Source: a virus
DNA: 64,000 nucleotides
IMG/VR virus record: IMGVR_UViG_3300049215_000527
Location: 1 to 64,000 of that record
Reading direction: 5' to 3' (one strand)
Shown: positions 29,533 to 39,421 of the stretch, in pieces
How positions within the stretch are numbered: position 1 is the stretch's first letter
Layout: every line of letters starts with the position of its first letter
The notes under the pieces: model-generated
Databases searched by the model: none
What the model was told of the DNA's origin: nothing
The model's input: only the letters and a program-made list of their open reading frames with translations
Position numbers and translations under genes: made by a program

Positions 29533-32500
29533 ATGGTTGCGCGCCCGACGCTAACTGAACTACGGGCGCGCCTCACCCGCATGCAAGAGGCCGTCGTTGC
29601 CCGTGACTATCATCCCGATCAACCTCGCACAGCAGATGGGCGGTTTGGCTCGACAGGTGGCAAACCTGTCGACCTCTTGCTCAATCCAGGCGACGACATG
29701 GGCAAGTACGCCAAGATCATTGCCAAGGCGGCAGGCAACGAAGAGATCGTTGGTCAGTGCTCCCATTGCTCGCGCATGCTTTCTGGCCCGCTAGCAGGTA
29801 AACGCATCGGAGTTATCGTGCGCAAAAACGCCTGGACCACTGGCCTCAAGACGGGCTTCTCGCATGGGGTATGTCGGTCATGTCAGAAGGACTGGCTCAT
29901 CGATGTCTATACCAAGAAAGGGTTGACACCTGAGCAGGCCACGGCACGGGCGACGCTCTTTCAGGCGGGCAAACCCATCCCTGATGACCTGCGTACCGAG
30001 GCGGAAAAGGCCCAGCGTGCCATGACCCCCGATGAAGCATACGCCCTACTGCGTCAGGCCCAGGCGGCACGGTTACAGTTGGTGCGCACTCGCCTGGCGC
30101 TGCACATCCTGCGTGTGCGAATGGCCGATGAGACCCGCTATGAGGGTGGGTTGAATGGGCGCATCCCCTTGTTCGCAATGGGTGCCGATGGTAAGATGCA
30201 CTTCGCAGGCAGTACACCAGGGGCGGGCAAGGCCCCAATTCCGACATCGCCGGGCCATCTGCACATCCCTGGCGTGACCCATGTCGCGCATACCGATGGC
30301 AAGGGCGGGGGGGTGAAAGCGAGTGGCAAGCATGGTGCAAAGACCCCATCCGTCGCCGATCTGCACCATGCGTCCCGCGCATGGCAAGCAGCGAACCCGC
30401 ACACCCCAGAGACGCCACCTACGCCCGTCGATCAACTGGTGCTTGTCCAGCCCGTCGATATGCGGGAAATTGACCCGTATACCCATCCCGATGCCCACCG
30501 ACTCGCCAGCATCTTCGGCGAGCATCAGGTGGGGGCGGCCATCAGCAACTTCACCGTTAGCACCTTGCAGCAGATGGCAAAATCCCTGGGCATCTCCACC
30601 ACGGGCATGCGCAGCAACCATGATGCGTTGGTCTCGGTCATCACAGCGCATGTAACAAATGGCCACTACAGCGCCGATTTCGGCACGCAGACGGCGACGG
30701 GCAAGACGGCGGGGACGAAAGCCCAAAGCGAAGAGGCGGGAAGGTTCCCAGCCGCACGGATAGAAGAATTGAAGAACCGCGCCCTATATGGCGATAAAAC
30801 GGCGCAAGAAGAGGTCATGAATCTCCTGCGCGATCATTTTCACGATCCTGAGTCCAAAAGTGTTGCCACGGACAGCGAAAAGGCGGCCCGTGCCGCCGAT
30901 CTCATGCTGCAATATCGGGGTCGCTATGAGAGGGAGCAGTCCGGCTACCTTACGGATAACGGTAGACCGCTTTCCCGTGCGGCTGATCCCGCATTGTTCT
31001 GGCACGCGGCTGGTGGCGACCCGGAACTCATGGAACTCATGTTGAAGTCTGGCGTGGGAGGCATGATGCCGCATTATCTGCGTCAGCATCCCGATATGCT
31101 AGGCATGGAACGATTTAACAATGGCCAGGTGAATCGCGACCCATCACCAAAGGAAATTGTGCAGGCGCTGCAACTGCAACATGACGGTAAAGTGACTTGG
31201 CGCGTTGGTTCGGATGGCGGCGCACCCCCCAACCCTGCTGATCCCCGTGCCGCCAACTACCTCGCCGACATGGCCCGCCTACGCGAGACCCATGCGGCGT
31301 ATCTGGCTGATACCCCTGCCGTGGCCAAAGCACATGATGCGGCGACAAAAGCCGCACGTGGGGGGACGAAGGCAAAAGAGCCGACAGCCAACCAACAACT
31401 ACGCATCAATCAGCACCAAGTCGTCGATCGACTGGTTCCTATTCAGACTGGGCTTCGGTTTAACGCCTTCAATCTGTTAGATGATGCGAGCCTCACGAGC
31501 GCCCATCGAACCTTTGGCTCTGATCAACTCAAAGACGCCATTTATGCGAATCCCACAGCAGACCTTCGCGCGAAAGCGCAAGAGATGGGTATTTATCGAG
31601 CAGGGATGACGCATGAAGATTTGGCCCGTACAATTGCTGCCGCCTGGATTGCCAAAGAGGGCCACATTGACGGCCCGCCCTCTCATTTGGATGAGATATT
31701 GGCTCAGACGAGCAAACCCGACGCCTATACGGGTGCGGATCTGGTGCCGATCTCGTCGGCGGTGGGTTACAACATCAATGTGTATGGCCCGCCACAAGAG
31801 GATATCCTGCTCAAGATCTATGGCGCGGAACAACTGCCCAAGGCGCTCTCGCTGTTTAGTACACCCAAACTCAAAGAGGCGGTGGACAGGGCGATGACGA
31901 AGTATCCTGGCACCAAGCCCGCCAGCCGCACCAAACGCGAGGATCTCATTGCATATCTCGTACAGCAAGCGGTACATCCGGGCGAACCGATGCCAGGTGC
32001 CAGTGCGGGTAAGGATCTTACTGGCCTCAAACCTTCTGGGGCGGCGACACTCGCCATTTTGGGGTCACAGTTACTTCAGTTGAAAGATCCTGGAGATCCA
32101 ATCGAAGCGTGGCATCATTTTGGTGGCACGGCGGAGTCACTGCGTGCGGTCTTATATGAAGAACCCATTGGGTATTTACGCGGTATGCTGATGCATCCCA
32201 ATATGCCTCCTGGGCCATCCCCCCGTGGCAAATCGCGGCAAGTGTTGGCCGACAACATCGTCAAACGCCTCGATGCGCACTTCAATCCGCAGCCGCCCAC
32301 CAGTGCGGGCAAGGGTCTTAGTGGCCTCAAACCCTCGGGGGTTGCGGCATCACCAGCCGACCCCTATCACACAATGAGTCCTCATGATCTGTTGCATGCG
32401 GTAGGCGAGGCTCAATTCCATGAGGCATTATCCCGTATGTCCACGGCAACCCTGCGGGAGATGGCAAAAACCTATGCCATCCCCACGGGCCGCGCCAAAC

Positions 32501-32664
32501 GCGATATGGTGGATGCTATTGAGCAGTGGACGAAGGCGCATCCCGAAATGGCAGGCGTCTATCCCACAAAGGGTAGTACCGCCATCAAGGATAGCGCGAC
32601 ACGCATGACCCTGCCCGATCTCGCCGCCAAACTCGCTCACCTGCGCGCCGCCGCCCGCATGTAA
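29533..32664 (+). CDS. Large multi-domain virion-type protein with SAP/Rho-N-like repeats
   Basis: A 1043-aa protein. In order: a helical start, the linker DYHPDQPRTADGRFGSTGGK (about residues 25-44), a zinc-ribbon-like block with CSHCSRML and CRSCQKDW (about 75-120), a second start-like helix and glycine linker (about 195-270), then at least four repeats resembling SAP or Rho-N DNA/RNA-binding units (for example TLQQMAKSLGIS, LKEAVDRAMTKYP, LREMAKTYAIP). It probably packs inside the head with DNA. The fold assignments are from pattern alone; no named family. Confidence 0.65.
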   Translation: MVARPTLTELRARLTRMQEAVVARDYHPDQPRTADGRFGSTGGKPVDLLLNPGDDMGKYAKIIAKAAGNEEIVGQCSHCSRMLSGPLAGKRIGVIVRKNAWTTGLKTGFSHGVCRSCQKDWLIDVYTKKGLTPEQATARATLFQAGKPIPDDLRTEAEKAQRAMTPDEAYALLRQAQAARLQLVRTRLALHILRVRMADETRYEGGLNGRIPLFAMGADGKMHFAGSTPGAGKAPIPTSPGHLHIPGVTHVAHTDGKGGGVKASGKHGAKTPSVADLHHASRAWQAANPHTPETPPTPVDQLVLVQPVDMREIDPYTHPDAHRLASIFGEHQVGAAISNFTVSTLQQMAKSLGISTTGMRSNHDALVSVITAHVTNGHYSADFGTQTATGKTAGTKAQSEEAGRFPAARIEELKNRALYGDKTAQEEVMNLLRDHFHDPESKSVATDSEKAARAADLMLQYRGRYEREQSGYLTDNGRPLSRAADPALFWHAAGGDPELMELMLKSGVGGMMPHYLRQHPDMLGMERFNNGQVNRDPSPKEIVQALQLQHDGKVTWRVGSDGGAPPNPADPRAANYLADMARLRETHAAYLADTPAVAKAHDAATKAARGGTKAKEPTANQQLRINQHQVVDRLVPIQTGLRFNAFNLLDDASLTSAHRTFGSDQLKDAIYANPTADLRAKAQEMGIYRAGMTHEDLARTIAAAWIAKEGHIDGPPSHLDEILAQTSKPDAYTGADLVPISSAVGYNINVYGPPQEDILLKIYGAEQLPKALSLFSTPKLKEAVDRAMTKYPGTKPASRTKREDLIAYLVQQAVHPGEPMPGASAGKDLTGLKPSGAATLAILGSQLLQLKDPGDPIEAWHHFGGTAESLRAVLYEEPIGYLRGMLMHPNMPPGPSPRGKSRQVLADNIVKRLDAHFNPQPPTSAGKGLSGLKPSGVAASPADPYHTMSPHDLLHAVGEAQFHEALSRMSTATLREMAKTYAIPTGRAKRDMVDAIEQWTKAHPEMAGVYPTKGSTAIKDSATRMTLPDLAAKLAHLRAAARM

Positions 32665-32694
32665 CCCTCTCGCAATCATCCCCCTATTTTACGC

Positions 32695-32717
32695 AAAGCC
32701 GCTCTACAGGCGGCTTT
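32695..32717 (+). terminator. Rho-independent terminator
   Basis: AAAGCCGC, 7-base loop, GCGGCTTT followed by T. It stands between the 1043-aa gene and the protease-scaffold gene, with its own ribosome site AGGAGG after it. Confidence 0.7.
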
Positions 32718-32748
32718 TCTGTTGCCCGCCAACAGGAGGACCGCCCGC

Positions 32749-35523
32749 ATGGCTGTGAAATATGCCAAAACCCAACGCGCCAAGAAGTTCCAATCCCCTG
32801 GCCACTACACGACCAAGGACCGCACCACCATCGATGCCGCCGATTTTGGCGACCCAGCGCACAAACTCTTCCCCATCGTTGTGGCGGCGGACGTGGCCGA
32901 TGCGGCCCGCCTCATTGGCAAGGCCGCCGACCCCGACGCCGTGAAAGCACGGATCATCAAAATCGCCAAGAAAAAAGGTTTCCCGTTGCCCGCAAGTTGG
33001 GAAGAGGAGAGCGGCGCCCGCGCCCTTCTGCCCACCGAAACCCGCGCCGATGCCGCCAGCGTCACCACCCTCCCCTTTGCCCGTGTCACGCGCATTGATG
33101 AGCAGAACCGCCTCGTCACGCTACGGGCAACGTCGGAGGCAACGGACTCCTTCCGCACTGCCTTTGCCTATGAAGCCAGCAAAGATGCGTTTTCGCGGTG
33201 GGAGCAGGCCGCAGGCAACATTCGCGAGATGCACGCCCCCAAGGCGGTGGGCCGGGCGGTGCAGGTGGAGTACGACGATGCGTCGCGCGCCATCGACGTG
33301 ACCCTGCGGATCTCGAAAGGGGCCCAAGACACCTGGGAAAAGATTGTGGATGGCACGTTGCAAGGCGGCAGCATCGGCGCCTCGAATGTGGTCTGGCAAG
33401 TGAATCAGCAACGGGTTGCCAATGCCCCCGAAAAGATTGCCACGAAATACGACCTCGTGGAGCTCTCGCTCGTGGACAATCCGAGCAACCCCGATTGCCG
33501 CGTCCTTGCCGTGCGTGCCGCTGGTGCCACCGATATTCTCGAAGCCCTGGACGACGCCCCCGCCCCCGCCGCGCACCCCAAAGGCATGGCCAACCCCGCG
33601 AATCTTCCCCCCACGATTGCCGCCGCCATGGCCGCCGCCTATGGCGACGCGCCCGACGAAACCCTATCATCGGCGCCACGCGCCGCCACACCACAGGAGG
33701 CCCCTATGGGCATGAACGCCAAGAACCGGGCGCGAGAGGCGGCGCAACGTGCGGCGCAGGAACGCGCGCTGAAGATCCGTGCCGCCGGAGACGCGGCGGT
33801 GAAAGCCGCAAACCTTACCCAATACGCCCCAGGACGCGGCAGCTTTGATGTCTTTACCCAACAGGTCGCCGCCGTACGCGGCACTGCCGAGGCCGAGGCG
33901 GCACGGGCCTTGCCGCCCGTCATGGGGCGCTTCGCCGCCCCCGACACCGCGCCTGCCGCCCCGACCGAGACGCGCTTCGACGACCCTGCTGGCATCATCC
34001 CCGCACCAGACACGGCGGCCAATCCCGCCAGCATGCCCGAAACACCGCTCGCGGTGTCGTTGGACGATCAGTCCTCGGCCAGTCACCCCTTGCCCCATGT
34101 CCATGCCCATGCCCACACCCATAGCGATGGCATGACGCATGCCCACCCGCACAGCCACAGCCACGAGGAACACGTCATGCGGGCCGACATGCCGGACAAC
34201 GCGCCGCATGCGGAGCACGCCCATGTCTATCGCGGCGGCGTGGCGTATGACGCCACCCTCTTGCAGCAGCCCGAACTGTTGCGCGGCACGCCGTGGCAAA
34301 TCAACCCCATCGCCGCCGCCACCGCCGAGGCGGGTAACGTCCACGGCACGCAGTTGGTCGCCGCCAAGATGGCCAAAACGGGCACGGCCATGATGCAGCC
34401 GCAAGGCGTGGGCCACCCGGTCATGTATAACAGTGAAGACGCCAACATGCTGGGCTTTGCCGTGCCCGTCGCCGCCGATCCGGTGCAGGCCACCCCCACC
34501 GACAACGTGACGCTGGACCCCGCCATGTTCCACTCTGGCGGCCATAGGCCGCGTGTGGATAACGTCCATGTCAAGGAACCCATGGCCGATCAGGATGGCG
34601 ACCATGACGCGGCAGAGGACGAGACGGAGCGGACCGAAGGGGACAAGATCGTGGGCGGCGGGTTGCCTGCCTTCACCGTGCCCAATCGGGATGTGGAGGC
34701 GACGCCCCGCATGGCGGCAGCAGATGACGGTGGGTTGCCCGCCTTTGCCGATCTCGTCGAGGAACTGCGCACGGCCCTGGCCGAGCACCTCAACCTCGAA
34801 CTGCGCTATGGCGCCCGGCTGTCCGGGGATAGCATGGACGCCGTGCATGGCATTCGCGATAGTGCCCTGGCCACGGCGCAGATGGCGACGGCGCACTGCG
34901 GCTGCGACGAGTGCCAGGCCCACCAACCTGTGATTCTGGCCCTCATGAACGGCGAACCGCCCGATATGGGGGACGAGGACGATGAGGACGAGGACGAGGA
35001 CACGGGGGCAGGCGACGATGACGGCATGCGCCTGCAATTAGCCGAAACACAGCGGCAAACGGCGGAGGCACTGAACATGGTCTTTGGCCAAGTGCAAACG
35101 CTGGCCACACGCCTCGCGACGCTGGAAACCCAAACGCCATACCTCGCCGCGCAGTTGAGCGATCTCACGCTGACCCTCGCTGATCAGCAGCGCATGCAAT
35201 CCGCCACCGTGACCCGTGCGCAATCGGCGCAAGACGCCCAGACCCAGGCCCTGCAAACAGCCATTATCCAGCGAATGGAAGCGTTGGCTGCGGACGCCGC
35301 AGCGACGAAAGCACTCGTGGAGCAAGTGGCGGCGCAACCTGTGGCGGGCAATGCCCCGCTCGCCCCCTGGGCCGTGCCAGTGGACAAACGGATGGGCGGC
35401 TACTATGGCAACGCCCAACCCGAAAGCACGCCAGAACAAATCCGGGCCTGGATCGCCCAGCGCCCAATGGAAGACCAAATCGACCTTGCCGCCCAACTCG
35501 TGCGGCCCGCAACCCGCAAATAA
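32749..35523 (+). CDS. XkdF-like prohead protease fused to scaffold
   Basis: A 924-aa protein. The first 90 residues (KYAKTQRAKKF, DFGDPAHKLFPIVVAADVAD) resemble the lead-in domain of XkdF-like proteins. Residues about 105-265 fit the phage serine protease: TRIDEQNRLVTLRATSEATD, MHAPKAVG with the His, then GTLQGGSIGASNVV with the Ser and YDLVELSLVDNPSNPDC. The remainder is scaffold-like, with a His-rich stretch (HVHAHAHTHSDG, HAHPHSHSHEEH, about 445-500), a poly-acidic run, and a helical end. It would mature and organise the head before DNA enters. AGGAGG precedes ATG 32749. Confidence 0.8.
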   Translation: MAVKYAKTQRAKKFQSPGHYTTKDRTTIDAADFGDPAHKLFPIVVAADVADAARLIGKAADPDAVKARIIKIAKKKGFPLPASWEEESGARALLPTETRADAASVTTLPFARVTRIDEQNRLVTLRATSEATDSFRTAFAYEASKDAFSRWEQAAGNIREMHAPKAVGRAVQVEYDDASRAIDVTLRISKGAQDTWEKIVDGTLQGGSIGASNVVWQVNQQRVANAPEKIATKYDLVELSLVDNPSNPDCRVLAVRAAGATDILEALDDAPAPAAHPKGMANPANLPPTIAAAMAAAYGDAPDETLSSAPRAATPQEAPMGMNAKNRAREAAQRAAQERALKIRAAGDAAVKAANLTQYAPGRGSFDVFTQQVAAVRGTAEAEAARALPPVMGRFAAPDTAPAAPTETRFDDPAGIIPAPDTAANPASMPETPLAVSLDDQSSASHPLPHVHAHAHTHSDGMTHAHPHSHSHEEHVMRADMPDNAPHAEHAHVYRGGVAYDATLLQQPELLRGTPWQINPIAAATAEAGNVHGTQLVAAKMAKTGTAMMQPQGVGHPVMYNSEDANMLGFAVPVAADPVQATPTDNVTLDPAMFHSGGHRPRVDNVHVKEPMADQDGDHDAAEDETERTEGDKIVGGGLPAFTVPNRDVEATPRMAAADDGGLPAFADLVEELRTALAEHLNLELRYGARLSGDSMDAVHGIRDSALATAQMATAHCGCDECQAHQPVILALMNGEPPDMGDEDDEDEDEDTGAGDDDGMRLQLAETQRQTAEALNMVFGQVQTLATRLATLETQTPYLAAQLSDLTLTLADQQRMQSATVTRAQSAQDAQTQALQTAIIQRMEALAADAAATKALVEQVAAQPVAGNAPLAPWAVPVDKRMGGYYGNAQPESTPEQIRAWIAQRPMEDQIDLAAQLVRPATRK

Positions 35524-35574
35524 CTTCACCCCTACTCCCCTCCCTTGAGGGGATACTTATAAGGAGACCCATTC

Positions 35575-37083
35575 GTGCAAATTTCCGAAGAGACGATCCG
35601 CCTCGTTGAGGAAGCGATCGCCACCCGTCAGATGATGCCCAATGTCACCCGTGGCATCACGATCAGTTCTAATGACATTGGCTATGACCTTGAAGCCCCC
35701 GCCAAAGTCATCGTCCCAGTGCAGACGCCGCTCGTCAACATGCTGCCCCGCAAACCAGGGCCTGGCATCAACATCACCAACTGGAAGGCCATCACCGCCT
35801 TCGACACCTCGCGCAGTTGGGGTACCCTATCCGGCAACAACGTCCCCACTGCCGTCACGTACAGCTTCGTCTCCCTCTCCAACAACTACCATACCATCGC
35901 CCTGTCGAACTCCGTAGACTTCGAGGCGCAGTGGTATGGGCGCAGTTTTGAAGGCGATGTCCGGGCGCGGCGCTTGGCCGAACTGCTGTACCAGGTCAAG
36001 ATCACCGAAGAGCGGTGGCTCTTGCAAGCCTCAGCCAAGTTGATGGTGCCCCCGGCCCCGGTGCTCTCCACCACGACCAGTGGCGGCGCGGCGCTGGACA
36101 GCACGACGTACTATGTCACGGTGACGGCAGTTAACGCCAACGGCGAAACGACGCAGAGCAGCGCCACCAGCATCACCACAGGCAACTCTGGCTCCAATGT
36201 CAATACCCTCAAGGTCACGCTCTTCACGGTCCCGAATGCGACGTACTACAACGTCTATATTGGCACCAACAGTGCGGCGGCCCGCACCACGCAGTGGCTG
36301 CAATCCTCCATCTCCGGCAACAGCAACGCTCCGCAGCCCTCCGTCAACGTGGCCGTCTCGCTGAACGGCGGCGGCTCGACGGCCTGTGGCGAAGTCCAGG
36401 CCCCTACCGTTGGCCCCTTGTCCCTCACGGCGTCGGTTGCCTCCTCTGGCACGAACCCGCCCTCCACCAACGGCGCGAACACCTTCCAGGACTCGAACTC
36501 CAACACGACGATGTGGGATGGCCTCATCTCCCAAGGCCTCTTGAACGCGGGCACGGGCAATGGCTTGACGCTGGGGACGCAGGTGGCACAACCCGCCGCC
36601 ACCAATGGTGTGCTGGCCCTGTCCGACATCGACAACCTGTTGGTCTCAGCCTACAACCAGGCTGCCGCCGACCCCGATGTCTTGATCATGAACAGCATCG
36701 TCCATCGCAAGCTCACCAACCTCGTGGCGCAGGCCAACCAGACGCGCTACGTCGTGGATTCGACGCAGGGTCAGGCCCAGGGCAACCTCACGGCGCAATA
36801 CCGCGTCACGCATTACCTCAACGAAGCGACGGGCAAAGAGATCCCGATTGTCGTGGACCGCTACTGCCCCGCCGACACCATCGTGGCGCTGCCGATGTCC
36901 ATCCCCTATCCGGTGCCCGAAATCAGCAACGCCGTGGAGATCGAAGTGAACCAGGAATACTGGGGCATCGACTTCGCCATCACGAACAGTTCCTTCCAAT
37001 TCGCGGATTACGTGAACGAGACCTTGAAGGTCTACTTCCTGGGCGGCTTGTGCGTTCTGCGCGGCATTACTCCCGCTGTCTAA
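35575..37083 (+). CDS. Major capsid protein with inserted FN3/Ig-like domain
   Basis: A 502-aa protein with GTG start after AAGGAG, highly placed for abundant expression. The N- and C-terminal parts (TLSGNNVPTAVTYSFVSLSN; VDRYCPADTIVALPMSIPYP, WGIDFAITNSSFQFADYVNE) have the pattern of capsid proteins of the SU10/DUF5309-like kind. Residues about 160-255 form an FN3-like beta domain (TYYVTVTAVNANGETTQSSA), probably displayed on the shell surface. It directly follows the protease-scaffold gene and is followed by a strong terminator. Confidence 0.85.
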   Translation: MQISEETIRLVEEAIATRQMMPNVTRGITISSNDIGYDLEAPAKVIVPVQTPLVNMLPRKPGPGINITNWKAITAFDTSRSWGTLSGNNVPTAVTYSFVSLSNNYHTIALSNSVDFEAQWYGRSFEGDVRARRLAELLYQVKITEERWLLQASAKLMVPPAPVLSTTTSGGAALDSTTYYVTVTAVNANGETTQSSATSITTGNSGSNVNTLKVTLFTVPNATYYNVYIGTNSAAARTTQWLQSSISGNSNAPQPSVNVAVSLNGGGSTACGEVQAPTVGPLSLTASVASSGTNPPSTNGANTFQDSNSNTTMWDGLISQGLLNAGTGNGLTLGTQVAQPAATNGVLALSDIDNLLVSAYNQAAADPDVLIMNSIVHRKLTNLVAQANQTRYVVDSTQGQAQGNLTAQYRVTHYLNEATGKEIPIVVDRYCPADTIVALPMSIPYPVPEISNAVEIEVNQEYWGIDFAITNSSFQFADYVNETLKVYFLGGLCVLRGITPAV

Positions 37084-37102
37084 ATCCCCCCCCATTTCAT
37101 TC

Positions 37103-37130
37103 ACGGGCGGTGGCGAAGGCCACCGCCCGT
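37103..37130 (+). terminator. Strong 12-bp GC hairpin after the capsid gene
   Basis: ACGGGCGGTGGC, loop GAAG, then the exact complement, followed by TTGC. It would limit read-through from the highly expressed capsid gene or stabilise its mRNA. Confidence 0.65.
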
Positions 37131-37149
37131 TGCATAGGAGTACCCCCTC

Positions 37150-38334
37150 ATGGCAACAACTGCCAATACCCAAGGACTCATTGACAGCAGCGCGCGCACG
37201 CTGCCTACCCTGCACTCGCCGGGCAATGCCCAAGAATCCGCCATCATGGCGGGCACGCAAATCATAGACAATGTGACGGGCGAGCCATATGCGCCCCAGG
37301 TGACGCAGATCGGTGATCGCAGCACCCCGGCGCAGGCCGCTGCCGTTGACACCTTCGGCAACCTTTCCATGAAGTTGGGCGGTGTGGGCTATCCCGTCAT
37401 TGTCCAGAAAGGCAACGCCGCCAGCACGGGCTCGGTGGCGTCGCTGGCCAAAGCCTTCACCACCGCCAACACCGCAGGCAATACCATCGTGGTCGTGGCA
37501 GGCTGCGGCAATGGCACCGCCATGACGGTGGCCGACACCCTGGGCAATACCTACGTCTCGGCGGTGGCGGCCCCCAACAGCACGACGTTTGCGTCCCAGA
37601 TCTTCTATGCCGCTGGCGTCCTCGCGGGGACGAACACCGTCACCGTCACCAACGCGGGTACCACGGCTTCGATGGCCATGGAAATCTACGAAGTCTCCGG
37701 CCTTTTGGCCGTAGCGGCGGGGCAGCCCGACTACACGTCGCTGAGCACGGGCACCAGTGCCACCCCCAGCGCGCCCAACCACGCGCCAAGCCTGCCCAAT
37801 AGTATTGCCTTCATGGGCGTGGCCGTCGGTACGGCAGCCCAAGCCGTGAGTGCCACCGCCTCCAGCGGCTGGACCCTGGATTCGACGCAGAACACCACGA
37901 CCCCGGCGGGTTTGTATACCTTTGGCGCGCTCTCGGCCTTCCTGGCCTCCACTGCGCCTATCACGCCCAAGGCGACCTTGGCGGGATCAGAGCCGTATGC
38001 TATCGCGGCGGCGGTCTTCCGGCCCGTGGCGCTGCCCATCACGGGTATCGTCACCCAGGACGGCTACAACTATACGCACTTCAACACGGCGCAGACCAAC
38101 ACCATCGTCAAAACGGGTTCTGGCATCCTGCACGCCTTGATCCTCAATACGGCGGTCGCCAGCGCGACGTTCGAGTATGACGATGCCATCACGCATACCA
38201 ACGCGATGGGTATCTTCACCCTGCCTGGTACGTTGCTCGCCTCCAACGGCTACTACGAACTCGACGTGCGCTTCAACACGGGCTTGGCGATCACCTCAAC
38301 GGGCACGGCGGACTGGACGGTCGTCTGGAAATAG
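37150..38334 (+). CDS. Beta-rich head decoration or fibre protein
   Basis: A 394-aa, Thr/Ser/Ala-rich protein with many short strands (GNTIVVVAGCGNGTAMTVAD, NTVTVTNAGTTASMAMEIYE). The last 90 residues (GIVTQDGYNYTHFNTAQTNT ... ELDVRFNTGLAITSTGTADW) look like a separate sandwich domain of the type seen in phage capsid-attached proteins. It follows the capsid gene, so decoration or a head fibre is likely. No family recognised. Confidence 0.6.
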   Translation: MATTANTQGLIDSSARTLPTLHSPGNAQESAIMAGTQIIDNVTGEPYAPQVTQIGDRSTPAQAAAVDTFGNLSMKLGGVGYPVIVQKGNAASTGSVASLAKAFTTANTAGNTIVVVAGCGNGTAMTVADTLGNTYVSAVAAPNSTTFASQIFYAAGVLAGTNTVTVTNAGTTASMAMEIYEVSGLLAVAAGQPDYTSLSTGTSATPSAPNHAPSLPNSIAFMGVAVGTAAQAVSATASSGWTLDSTQNTTTPAGLYTFGALSAFLASTAPITPKATLAGSEPYAIAAAVFRPVALPITGIVTQDGYNYTHFNTAQTNTIVKTGSGILHALILNTAVASATFEYDDAITHTNAMGIFTLPGTLLASNGYYELDVRFNTGLAITSTGTADWTVVWK

Positions 38335-38339
38335 TCCTT

Positions 38340-38371
38340 GCGGTGCGTGCGCCGTACCGCGCACGCACCGC
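38340..38371 (+). terminator. Perfect 13-bp hairpin
   Basis: GCGGTGCGTGCGC, loop CGTACC, exact complement. First of two strong stems in the 100-base gap between the decoration and connector genes. Confidence 0.55.
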
Positions 38372-38388
38372 GTCTATCTCGCCCATAC

Positions 38389-38418
38389 CCCAGACGGACC
38401 CCAACGGGTCCGTCTGGG
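38389..38418 (+). terminator. Second perfect 13-bp hairpin
   Basis: CCCAGACGGACCC, loop CAAC, exact complement (GGGTCCGTCTGGG). Ends 16 bases before the connector start ATG, so it may control that gene's translation rather than terminate transcription. Confidence 0.5.
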
Positions 38419-38434
38419 CAGTGGAGGTTGCCCC

Positions 38435-39418
38435 ATGACGGTCTTCGCGGTGTACATCGATCTTCCGACCTTCCTGAACCAATCGGCAGTCAATCAGGAA
38501 ACGAATAGCCTGGTGGGGATGAACACGACCCTGGTAGGGGGCAGTGGTGGCACGTATCCGGCAGGCAGCACCACGCTCGCGGTCGGCAGCACCACGGGCA
38601 TCACCAACGCCTCACCGTCGGCCAATAACCCCGCCACGACGTGGATCTTGGATGGCCTCAATAGCGAGATCGTGAGCGTCACCGCCATCTCTGGCACGAC
38701 GCTGACGCTCACGGCGGGGACGCTGGCGGCGCACACCAATGGGACCAGCATCAGTACGGCGGGCACGGCGGGATGTTTGGCCGATATGATTCACCAGGCA
38801 TCGCGTGAGGTGGATAATATCTGCTGCCAAGGGCCAGAAGGGGTGACCGAGTATGATGGCACGCCGCTCTCGACTGACCGCAGCCTCTATGCCATCAGCC
38901 GTGTTGAGACCTATGAAGCGCCCTATGGCTATGCCCAATTCAATGTCGATAATGCCCTCACGATCTATCCCTATCACTTTCCCGCCCGCAGCGTCACCAG
39001 CATCACGGTGCAAGTGGGCGCCATGACGCCCGTCTCGATGGGGACGCAGTATCTCACTTTTTCCCAAGGCGGGCGGGTCGTGACCGTACCCTATGCCCAA
39101 CTGACCTCGACGCCGCCCAATATTCAAAGCTATTTTGTCTATCCCTTTTCCCGCAATCAAGAAACCTTCCTGGTCATGACCTATACGGGTGGCCCCATTG
39201 CCAGTGCCAGCCTCTCTGCTGTGCCCGGCGATATCCAACGCGCCACGATGCTGCTCGTAGCGGACACGATGGCGACCCGCAAGAACCCCTACGGTGCCGC
39301 CACGGCCCGCCTGGGCGATGAACAACACATGTTTGAACTGCGCGGCGACACGGCGGGCAAATCCCTCTTGTGGAAAGACGCCGCCCACCGTCTGCAACCC
39401 TACACGCGAAAGGTTTAG
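38435..39418 (+). CDS. Head-tail connector protein
   Basis: A 327-aa protein. The N-terminal half is beta-rich (LTLTAGTLAAHTNGTSIST). The central block (DMIHQASREVDNICC) is the helical pattern found in gp6-like adaptor proteins, and the end (GDIQRATMLLVADTMATRKN) is another conserved helix of that fold. Its place after the capsid and decoration genes fits. It is larger than usual connectors because of the N-terminal extension. Confidence 0.65.
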   Translation: MTVFAVYIDLPTFLNQSAVNQETNSLVGMNTTLVGGSGGTYPAGSTTLAVGSTTGITNASPSANNPATTWILDGLNSEIVSVTAISGTTLTLTAGTLAAHTNGTSISTAGTAGCLADMIHQASREVDNICCQGPEGVTEYDGTPLSTDRSLYAISRVETYEAPYGYAQFNVDNALTIYPYHFPARSVTSITVQVGAMTPVSMGTQYLTFSQGGRVVTVPYAQLTSTPPNIQSYFVYPFSRNQETFLVMTYTGGPIASASLSAVPGDIQRATMLLVADTMATRKNPYGAATARLGDEQHMFELRGDTAGKSLLWKDAAHRLQPYTRKV

Positions 39419-39421
39419 CCC

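Noticed and set aside
33667-35037. 456-codon minus-strand frame opposite the protease-scaffold gene
   Set aside because: Composition (His, Gly, Arg rich) is the reverse shadow of the plus gene; no motif.
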